Source: JANQKX01 sp039028695
GTDB lineage: Bacteria; Pseudomonadota; Alphaproteobacteria; Kiloniellales; Kiloniellaceae
NCBI GenBank assembly: GCA_039028695.1
Contig: JBCCHN010000116.1
Span: forward strand, 1-16,876
DNA: 16,876 nucleotides
Reading direction: 5' to 3'
Positions within the stretch are counted from its first letter, which is position 1. Each line of letters starts with the position of its first letter. The notes beneath the pieces were generated by a model that worked only from the letters and a program-made list of their open reading frames with translations, searched no databases and was not told the DNA's origin. Below are positions 6,630 to 13,028 of this stretch, in pieces. Position numbers and translations under genes: made by a program.

Positions 6630-7973
6630 ATGATGGGAGTTCTCACCTATTATATTCTACCTTTTATCGCCATGCTGGCGGTTTTGGTGTTTGTTCACGA
6701 ACTCGGTCATTACCTGGCTGCCCGGCGCTGCGGCGTCCGGGTAGAGGTTTTTTCGGTCGGCTTCGGTCGGGAGATATTCGGTTGGACCGCGGCCTCAGGC
6801 ACCCGGTGGCGGGTAGGCTGGGTTCCCATTGGCGGCTATGTGCGCTTTGCAAGCGTCACGACATCTCAATCCGAGTCCGAAACATTCGAGAGCAAGAGTT
6901 TACTGGCCCGCATCGCCATTGTGGTTGGCGGGCCCTTTGCCAATATCCTCTTTGCCGTTCTGGCGCTGGGTGTTCTCTTTTGGCTCTACGGAGAGCGCAC
7001 GACAGCACCGATCGTGGGCTCGGTCATGCCCGCAGGCCCGGCCGCTACGGCCGGAATTGAGCCAGGTGACCATGTTTTGACGGCCGGTGGCCAGGCAATC
7101 AAAAGCTTCGAGGAGCTGCGCCAATTGGCCTTGCTCGACGCCGGCCGATCCATGGCTTTGAATATCGACCGGGACGGCACACGACTCGAATTTTTGCTTC
7201 AGGTCGAAGAACGTGAGATCCGCGATCTGGGCGGCTTGAAAACAAAAGTTGGCGAGTTGGGGATGCGGCCGGCGCATGATCCCATTGTGTTCCGCGTCGA
7301 CCCCAACGGGCCGGCCGCTGCGGCAGGGCTGAGCCCGGGCGACAAAATCCTCACGGTGAATGGCCAAGCCATCGCCTTTTTTGAAGAATTGCAAAGTGGC
7401 GTGCGAGAGAGCGATGGCAAACCCCTTTCCTTGGGTTTACTGCGCAATGGCCAGGAACTTTCGGTCGCATTGCAACCCGTTGCTAACGAAGGCGGCACTT
7501 GGCTGATCGGCATTGAACGTAATCCGACACCCCGAACCCGTCTTTCCTTGGCCGCTTCGCTGGTTCGAGCCGTTGAGGTATCTGCCGATCTGTTGGTCAG
7601 AACGGCCAACTATGTGGGAGAGATGATCGTCGGCAGTCGAAATTTGGACCAACTCAGCGGACCGATCCGGGTGGCCCAATTCACCGGCCAGGCCTCTGCG
7701 CTTGGACTTGAACAGCTGGTCATGTTGGCAGCGTTGATTTCTTTAAATCTAGGCATTGTCAATCTATTGCCGATCCCGGCCCTTGATGGCGGTTATCTTG
7801 TGTTCTTTGCCATCGAAGCGATCCGGCGACGCAAACTATCTGCAAAGGCAATTGGGCGCGCACAGCGTTTGGGACTTTTGTCCGTGCTGGTTTTTGTCCT
7901 CTTCGTCATCGGCAACGATTTGGTGCAAACAGGGCTTTTGGAAAGGGCCTCAGCCCTGGTGTCCAGCAGTTAA
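6630..7973 (+). CDS. RseP-like M50 site-2 metalloprotease with two PDZ domains
   Basis: 447 residues, the usual length of RseP/RasP. The zinc-binding HELGH (residues 23-27) lies in the first membrane segment, and the third metal ligand is in NLLPIPALDGG (378-388). Between them are a second membrane helix (~95-118) and two PDZ domains (~125-205 and 210-285), each starting with the P-A-G/G-L-x-P-G-D pattern. SGPIRVAQ (343-350) is conserved in the family. It should cut membrane-embedded substrates such as anti-sigma factors or signal-peptide remnants. AGGAAG at 6615-6620 favours the ATG at 6630 (or the adjacent one at 6633). The gene is not beside dxr, cdsA or bamA, where the housekeeping rseP usually lies, so it may be a paralogue; I withhold the symbol. 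Confidence 0.93.
   Translation: MMGVLTYYILPFIAMLAVLVFVHELGHYLAARRCGVRVEVFSVGFGREIFGWTAASGTRWRVGWVPIGGYVRFASVTTSQSESETFESKSLLARIAIVVGGPFANILFAVLALGVLFWLYGERTTAPIVGSVMPAGPAATAGIEPGDHVLTAGGQAIKSFEELRQLALLDAGRSMALNIDRDGTRLEFLLQVEEREIRDLGGLKTKVGELGMRPAHDPIVFRVDPNGPAAAAGLSPGDKILTVNGQAIAFFEELQSGVRESDGKPLSLGLLRNGQELSVALQPVANEGGTWLIGIERNPTPRTRLSLAASLVRAVEVSADLLVRTANYVGEMIVGSRNLDQLSGPIRVAQFTGQASALGLEQLVMLAALISLNLGIVNLLPIPALDGGYLVFFAIEAIRRRKLSAKAIGRAQRLGLLSVLVFVLFVIGNDLVQTGLLERASALVSSS
6649..6677 (-). promoter_or_regulatory. Possible promoter for the - strand small ORFs
   Basis: On the - strand a perfect TATAAT (6649-6654) lies about 20 bases upstream of the ATG at 6629. The -35 position 17 bases further up (6672-6677) reads CAGCAT, a poor match. 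The element sits within the first codons of the protease gene. A chance match is quite possible. Confidence 0.25.
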
Positions 7974-8344
7974 AGCAGCGGTAGGAAAAAGATCGTTTCC
8001 CAATTTTAGCCTGACTGAAACCGCCTGAAGAACTGGTAACTAATAGACCGGCTCTAAGTTATCACAGGTCAAAGGGACAAGACCATAGCGAGTGGCGGCC
8101 CGAAAATGTGTCCCCGCTATGATAGTATCTGAAATATTAGGAAGCGTCGGCTTCAGCGACGTGATCTGCCGCGCTCAACCGGGTAAATCTAGCAACGACG
8201 TCGCCATCAAAAAATCAGACGAGCACCAAGAGCGAACCAACATTTTGCGCTTTTGTACACGTGAATCTGGCTTCGGGAGCTGGGTTTGATGCAGCCAAAC
8301 CTGGATCGGTTCCCGCGCAGTCTATCGATCGAACATCACCGGTA
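7974..8344. other. 371-base stretch without a supported gene; scattered open fragments
   Basis: No complete gene is convincing. A + strand GTG-started frame (8092-8289, 65 codons) lacks a ribosome site and recognisable content. On the - strand, fragments with protein-like composition are visible but broken by stops: one frame is open from about 8370 to a TGA at 8215-8217 and again to a TAA at 8137-8139; another is open from ~8174 to a TAG at 8040-8042 (containing ...AGTHFRAATRYGLVP...) but has no start codon. This could be the decayed remains of a gene or chance. A short AT-rich inverted repeat (GGAAA...TTTCC, ~7983-7999) follows the protease gene and is too weak to call a terminator. Confidence 0.35.
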
Positions 8345-8698
8345 TCAATCCAGCCATTCGACTTGGGAGCCGGAATAAATCAGGCTCATGCACAAGACCA
8401 GCCCTTCCCCATCGGCTTCGATAGTTTTCTCGGCCGCCCGGGGCATGGGAATGTCTTTATATAAGCAGTAATGCACAATGGCGGCTCCCAGCGCACTCCC
8501 GGATAGGGTTGCATTAACCGGTTTGGCGCCGGGCCGGGATTCCAGGGTCAAGCTCACATGCAATTCAGGGCGCTGTTTCACGACGAGATCGATAATGTCG
8601 CCCGGCGGCAATATCTCTTCCAAATCCTCGCGAAAGAGTTCAATGGCGTGACGCAGCTCTCCCGGTGAAAAGCTAAGCCTTCGACGTTCTGTGACCAA
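8345..8698 (-). CDS. Unrecognised small protein (117 aa)
   Basis: The frame has good protein character: LSFSPGELRHAIELFREDLEEILPPGDIIDLVV and a mildly hydrophobic SALGAAIVHYCLY, ending in YSGSQVEWLD. I do not recognise a family. No membrane segment or signal peptide is evident. In this frame the only usable start is a TTG at 8698, just after an in-frame stop; GAGG lies ten bases upstream. Another - strand frame directly upstream starts with an ATG at 8733 and reads MVANPVREEK before reaching a run of five A. One additional A there would fuse it to this frame as MVANPVREEK-RLLVTERRR, so the true gene may span 8345-8733 with a frameshift or a sequencing error. Confidence 0.55.
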   Translation of the reverse strand: MVTERRRLSFSPGELRHAIELFREDLEEILPPGDIIDLVVKQRPELHVSLTLESRPGAKPVNATLSGSALGAAIVHYCLYKDIPMPRAAEKTIEADGEGLVLCMSLIYSGSQVEWLD

Positions 8699-8801
8699 AA
8701 GCCTTTTTCCTCACGCACTGGGTTGGCGACCATATCGGGATGGTCGAGCCTCGCACCATAATCAGACCGCGCACAAGCACTGATCGGGCATCGTGTAGGC
8801 T

Positions 8802-8823
8802 GACCGGTATATTGTGTCCGGTC
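8802..8823. repeat. Inverted repeat upstream of the small - strand gene
   Basis: GACCGG, ten bases, CCGGTC: perfect 6-base arms with an AT-rich centre (TATATTGTGT). It lies about 70-125 bases upstream of the two possible starts of the 117-residue gene and downstream of the MttB-like gene. It could be an operator; the arms are too short to be sure that it is not chance. Confidence 0.25.
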
Positions 8824-8904
8824 GGCCCGTTTCGCAACAGGGGTTAGGTTGTCCAAAAAAATGTTTATATAATTTTAAGGACGCGTCGGTCAGGAGGGCC
8901 TGGT

Positions 8905-10443
8905 TTAAGGCTCGTCGCCGCCGATTTCTTCTTTTCTGCGGGCAACATAAGCCTCTAGGGCCTCACGGGTGCCCGGGTCCATGGCGGGGGGTTCGTATTC
9001 CTTAAGAGCTTGCTTCCAAACCTCTGTTGCTCGCTCTGTCGCGGTCTTAGCCCCCGCCAGCTCCCAATTTTCGTAGTTTTGCCAGTTGGAGAGGATGGGC
9101 TGGTAAAAGGCCGTCTCGTAGCGCTCCATGGTGTGGCTTTCGCCAAAAAAGTGGCCGCCAGTCGGCACACCCTTTATGGCCTCAAAACCCAGCTCGGCGT
9201 CATCAACCTTAATCGGCGTCAGCATTTCGGCCATGTGATGCAGCATCTCAACATCCAGGATGAATTTCTCATAGGATGCGGTCAGCCCACCCTCGAGCCA
9301 TCCAGCCGCATGATAGACCAGGTGGGCATGGCCCATCACCGCCCCCCAAAGGGACATCTGGGTTTCATAGGCCGCCTGCGCGTCCGCCGCGTTAGAGGCA
9401 TTGGCGTTACTGGTCCGGTAGGGTAGGTTATAGCGCCGCGCCAACTGACCACTGGCCATGTTGGCCTTTGCGTTTTCCGGCGTGCCAAAGGCCGGCGCAC
9501 CTGAGCGCATATCAACGTTCGAGGTAAAGGCCCCATACATGACAGGGGTGCCGGGGCGCACCAACTGGGTCAAGACGACGCCAAATAGCGCTTCTGCGTT
9601 TTGCTGGGCCAGGGCGGCCGCCAGGGTGACAGGGGTCATGGCCCCCATGAGGGTAAAGGGCGTTACCACCACCGCTTGACCGTATTCGGCCATGGCGATC
9701 AGACCCTCGGCCATGGCGTCATCGAAGCGGCGCGGGCTGTTCACCGAGATGATCGTAAGAACCGACGGCTCGCTGCCCATCTCCTCCAGAGTCAGTCCAC
9801 GGGAAATGGCCATCATCTCGATCCCGTCCATAGCCCGGCCCCGGCCGATGGCCGTGCAGTGATAGGTCAGATCCGACAGAGTCAAGTTGGCAAAATAAGT
9901 ATCCAGGTGCCGGTTGTTGGCGGGCATTTCGATCGGCGCAGTAACCTGATTGCCGATCAAATGCACGATGTTGAAATAATGGGCCAAGCGAATGAAGTCG
10001 CAATAGTCCTGGAAATTACCGGCCCGGCGGCCCCGCTCCAGGTCATGTACATTTGGCGGTCCCGCCACCAGCCCGAAGTTGACAAAGTCGCCGCCCATGG
10101 TGATTTGGCGATCCGGATTGCGCGGCGTCAGATTAAAGCTCGACGGCGCGGATTTGAGCGCCTGAGCCACCATGCCCCGATCGATTTTGACCAGATTATT
10201 GGCTCGGTCCACCGCCGCGCCGGCCTGGGACAGGAGGTCGATCGCCCGGTCGCTCATCAATTCGATGCCCAGCTCTTCCAGGATACGAAGGGAGGATTCG
10301 TGAATGGCCTCGACCTGATCCTCGCTAAGCGCCTTCACGGGCTCATAGTAGTTGACCACCTGACGCCAGGGCGGCTGGGGCAGTTTAGCCTCCATGGCAT
10401 TTCGGTCTTTAAGGGCGCTACGGCGGCGATTGGCTCTGGCCAC
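8905..10443 (-). CDS. Trimethylamine methyltransferase (MttB) family protein, non-pyrrolysine, copy 1
   Basis: 512 residues from a GTG at 10443 with a strong GGAGG seven bases upstream (10451-10455 on the + strand). The MttB-family pattern is clear: a long amphipathic N-terminal region (LSEDQVEAIHESSLRILEELGIE), the central NVDMRSGAPAFGTPE and GQLARRYNLPYRTSN stretches, and the C-terminal GGHFFGESHT (429-438) before a charged tail. No in-frame amber codon interrupts it, so it belongs to the pyrrolysine-free branch, whose known member MtgB moves a methyl group from glycine betaine to a corrinoid protein. The partner corrinoid protein is not in the window. It lies 22 bases downstream of the MmgE/PrpD gene in one operon. 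The substrate is unknown; a quaternary amine is likely. Confidence 0.9.
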   Translation of the reverse strand: MARANRRRSALKDRNAMEAKLPQPPWRQVVNYYEPVKALSEDQVEAIHESSLRILEELGIELMSDRAIDLLSQAGAAVDRANNLVKIDRGMVAQALKSAPSSFNLTPRNPDRQITMGGDFVNFGLVAGPPNVHDLERGRRAGNFQDYCDFIRLAHYFNIVHLIGNQVTAPIEMPANNRHLDTYFANLTLSDLTYHCTAIGRGRAMDGIEMMAISRGLTLEEMGSEPSVLTIISVNSPRRFDDAMAEGLIAMAEYGQAVVVTPFTLMGAMTPVTLAAALAQQNAEALFGVVLTQLVRPGTPVMYGAFTSNVDMRSGAPAFGTPENAKANMASGQLARRYNLPYRTSNANASNAADAQAAYETQMSLWGAVMGHAHLVYHAAGWLEGGLTASYEKFILDVEMLHHMAEMLTPIKVDDAELGFEAIKGVPTGGHFFGESHTMERYETAFYQPILSNWQNYENWELAGAKTATERATEVWKQALKEYEPPAMDPGTREALEAYVARRKEEIGGDEP

Positions 10444-10465
10444 GAGAATTCCTCCGAATGGGACG

Positions 10466-11857
10466 CTAGTTTAAGGGAGCGATAGAAGCCTCAATGACCG
10501 ATGCCAGGCTAGCCTTTTCCTCGACCAGCCCTGTGATCGCCTGCTGAAGGCGGGCGCTTCGCTCTGTCCCCAGCACAGGTGCCGCGTATTCCTGGAATTT
10601 GTCCATAATCTCTTCGCGTGAGAGGGCGGTCTCAGGGGCGCCGCGGGCCTGCACGTCACCGGACCGCAAAACTCGTCCGTCCTTAAGCTCTATGACGACA
10701 TCTGCCCATCGACCGGCGGGGAAGCGGGCCGAGTGGCGCTCGTCTTCAAAGACCTGAGTGGCGGCCACCAAACGAGCGACCTCCAGGTCCTTAAGCCCCG
10801 CGCCGGAAATGTGTTCCAGACCGATCCGCCCGTGGCTCAGTGCCGTCGCGACGGCAAAAGGCAAGCTATATTGAGCCAGAGAGGTGGTGCTGGGAATGCC
10901 GGCAAAGAGCTGGGCAGATTCGGTAAAGGTGTTGATGCGGAGCGCCACCACATCATCAGCGGTGAGCCCATGGGCTTGGCGCAGCTGCAGCACGCCATCG
11001 ATAGCCGCATGGGCCCAGCGGCAAATGGGATAGGGCTTGATGTACTGCTGCTCCACGATCCAGTTGTGGCCCAAGTCGGCCCAATGATGGGTCACCTCAT
11101 CCGCTTCGACCGTGATAGCAGGTGCGCCGGTAAAGCCATGTGCCGCATGAACCACGGCGGATAATCCCACCAAAGCACCGGTGGCCGAGCCATCATGAAG
11201 CATGGTGGGATGGGCGATTTCGCGCATCATTTGACTGCGTGGCCCATGATATTCAGCAAAACCCAGGGCTTGGCGGAGCTGATCTGGCGTGAGCCCACGC
11301 AAACGTGCGCCCATGGCGGCCACACCCAGGCAATTCCAGGCACCAGAAGTGTGATAGTCGGTGACGGTATCGTGCAGAGACATGCCAGCCCGGCCAGCAA
11401 CCTCGTAGGCCACGACCAAGGCCGTCAACGCTTCGCGGCCCGAAAGGGCCCGTCCCGATTCCCCGAGAGCCAAAAGGGCCGGCACGACGGCCACACCAAT
11501 GTGCCCCTTTGTTGGATTATAACCGTCATGGGCATCCAGATTATCGGTCTGGCCGGCAGCCGCATAGGCAGCACCCGCCGGGCTGGCCTTACGCCCATCG
11601 AACAGCAAGCTGGCTTGCGGGGCGCCGGGCCCGGCCCCATAGAGTTGCACCGCGCAATCCCGCAAAATTCGACCCGCCTCCATGGACGTTGCCGCCGCTG
11701 TCACGCCCAAGGTGTCCAGGAGCAGCACCGACGCCGCGTCCAACGCGCTTTCGGGCACATCTTCGGGCCGCAGGGTGAGGACAAACTCGGAAACCCGTTC
11801 CAAGGTTTCTTGTCCAGATGGATCGAGATTGGATTTTTGCTGTTCTGCGATCGCCAT
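10466..11857 (-). CDS. MmgE/PrpD family protein
   Basis: 463 residues. I chose the ATG at 11857 because GAGGA lies seven bases before it; a GTG ten codons upstream has no such signal. The MmgE/PrpD fold (2-methylcitrate dehydratase and relatives such as cis-aconitate decarboxylase) is supported by DTLGVTAAATSMEAGRI, the substrate-binding DNLDAHDGYNPTKGHIGVAVVPA region, KPYPICRWAHAAIDGVLQL and the C-terminal VVIELKDGRVL. Substrates differ widely in this family, and nothing here suggests a methylcitrate cycle, since no prpB or prpC is present. Its position upstream of an MttB-like gene and opposite a GlxA-like regulator suggests processing of an organic acid made during degradation of a methylated amine (inference). 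Confidence 0.88.
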   Translation of the reverse strand: MAIAEQQKSNLDPSGQETLERVSEFVLTLRPEDVPESALDAASVLLLDTLGVTAAATSMEAGRILRDCAVQLYGAGPGAPQASLLFDGRKASPAGAAYAAAGQTDNLDAHDGYNPTKGHIGVAVVPALLALGESGRALSGREALTALVVAYEVAGRAGMSLHDTVTDYHTSGAWNCLGVAAMGARLRGLTPDQLRQALGFAEYHGPRSQMMREIAHPTMLHDGSATGALVGLSAVVHAAHGFTGAPAITVEADEVTHHWADLGHNWIVEQQYIKPYPICRWAHAAIDGVLQLRQAHGLTADDVVALRINTFTESAQLFAGIPSTTSLAQYSLPFAVATALSHGRIGLEHISGAGLKDLEVARLVAATQVFEDERHSARFPAGRWADVVIELKDGRVLRSGDVQARGAPETALSREEIMDKFQEYAAPVLGTERSARLQQAITGLVEEKASLASVIEASIAPLN

Positions 11858-11918
11858 TTTTTTGTCCTCATCAAGAAACCAGGCCACGGACTCGGCCCCG
11901 AAGGAGCAGGGAATCAGC

Positions 11919-11932
11919 CAAGACTAATCTTG
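11919..11932. repeat. Short palindrome in the divergent PrpD/GlxA-like regulator region
   Basis: CAAGA-CTAA-TCTTG, 5-base perfect arms. It lies between the divergent MmgE/PrpD gene and the AraC-type regulator gene, about 60 bases from the PrpD start, where an operator would be expected. AraC-type proteins usually bind direct repeats, so the owner is uncertain. Confidence 0.25.
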
Positions 11933-11970
11933 AAAAGTGTGGTCTGGGCTAACTTTTAAAACTATCGTGA

Positions 11971-11998
11971 TTGGGACAAATTTTATAGAAATTATACA
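11971..11998 (+). promoter_or_regulatory. Possible promoter of the GlxA-like regulator
   Basis: TTGGGA (11971-11976), 16 bases, TATACA (11993-11998), in an AT-rich stretch (11955-12000) that contrasts with the surrounding genes. Transcription would start near 12005, giving a very short leader before the ATG at 12023. Confidence 0.4.
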
Positions 11999-12022
11999 AT
12001 TGATAGGGAAGCCATTCTAAAA

Positions 12023-12991
12023 ATGACTGATTTTCCTCTCCCGATAGGGTTCCTGTTGCTGCCCAACTTTTCCTTGATGGGGGTGACAGCCGGTGTGGAT
12101 GTTCTACGACACGCCAATCGAATTGCGAGAAAATCTTTTTTCCAATGGAAAATTTTCACTGCCGAAAACCGTCCCGCGGCTGCAACAAACGGCTTAGTGA
12201 TCTCGCCCGATGGTCCCATGGATGATGCCACACCTCTCGAATTTTTGTTCGTTTGCGGTGGTGCTCAGCCCGAGGGCTACCGCAACCCACAGATCTTGAC
12301 CTGGCTGCGCAAGCTGGCCCGTCACGGCACCGCGATGGGTGCGATCACCACCGGTAGCTATCAATTGGCCAAGGCAGGCCTGTTGGACGGACATGCCTGC
12401 TCCACCCATTGGGAAAACGCCCAACAATTGGCTGCCGACTTTCCCCATGTGGAGGTACGCAATAGCCTCTATGTGATCGACCGGGGACGCTATACCTGCA
12501 GCGGGGCAACGGCGGCCCTGGACATGTTTTTGGAGATTGTCGCCAGGCGCCTGGGGCCGGATGTGGGACCGGCCTTGGCCATTGGCATTGCCGAGCAGCT
12601 CCAGGTGGATCGTATTCGCCGGGGCGGCGATCAACAGGCCCTGTTACACCGCACCAGCCTGGCCGCGAAGTCACGCCCCTTGGGACAGGCTATCGCCCTT
12701 ATGGAAGAGAACCTGGAGCGGCCTTTGCGTATTCCCGAGATTGCGGAACAGGTGAGCCTCACGCGCCGCCAACTGCAGCGCCTTTTCCAGAGACACACCG
12801 ATAAGGGCCCAGCAGATTATTATTTGCAGATGCGTTTGAGCCGAGCCCGATTAATGGTGACACAATCGTCGGATAAAATCTTGCACATCGCCATTGCAAC
12901 GGGTTTCGGTTCGCACGCGCATTTTACTAAGTGTTACCGCGAAAACTACGGCCGCACCCCTAGAGCGGATCGGCAAAGCCAATTGCCCTAA
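12023..12991 (+). CDS. GlxA/GbdR-like transcriptional regulator (DJ-1/PfpI-like plus AraC DNA-binding domain)
   Basis: 322 residues, typical of GlxA-family regulators. Residues 5-185 form a DJ-1/PfpI-like ligand domain (GAITTGSYQLAKAGLLDG, 106-123; CSTHWEN, 126-132), and residues ~218-318 a double helix-turn-helix AraC domain (IPEIAEQVSLTRRQLQRLF; ILHIAIATGFGSHAHFTKCYRENYGRTP). The nucleophile position of active DJ-1/PfpI enzymes is Thr here, as usual for this regulator group, so the domain senses and does not catalyse. Members include GbdR and CdhR, which respond to glycine betaine, dimethylglycine or carnitine. It is divergent from the PrpD-MttB operon and convergent with the second MttB gene, so it probably activates one or both. 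AGGGAAG at 12005-12011 serves the ATG at 12023. Confidence 0.9.
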   Translation: MTDFPLPIGFLLLPNFSLMGVTAGVDVLRHANRIARKSFFQWKIFTAENRPAAATNGLVISPDGPMDDATPLEFLFVCGGAQPEGYRNPQILTWLRKLARHGTAMGAITTGSYQLAKAGLLDGHACSTHWENAQQLAADFPHVEVRNSLYVIDRGRYTCSGATAALDMFLEIVARRLGPDVGPALAIGIAEQLQVDRIRRGGDQQALLHRTSLAAKSRPLGQAIALMEENLERPLRIPEIAEQVSLTRRQLQRLFQRHTDKGPADYYLQMRLSRARLMVTQSSDKILHIAIATGFGSHAHFTKCYRENYGRTPRADRQSQLP

Positions 12992-13028
12992 CGGCCCGAA
13001 TGGTTCACCAAACAGTCGCTGCTTTACC

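Noticed and set aside
6055..6633. + strand ORF of 192 codons with a good ribosome site whose stop overlaps the protease ATG (ATGA)
   Set aside because: The product is hydrophilic and low-complexity (rich in R, S, K, N, H, Q), as expected for the antisense of a hydrophobic protein. The overlap arises from the ATGATG at the protease start. It stays a possibility, given the ribosome site, but I see no protein-like core.
9601..10485. Long + strand ORF (294 codons) opposite MttB copy 1
   Set aside because: Antisense shadow of a well-supported MttB gene. Similar long shadows occur opposite PrpD (11195-11959) and MttB copy 2 (13911-14702), and none shows family motifs.
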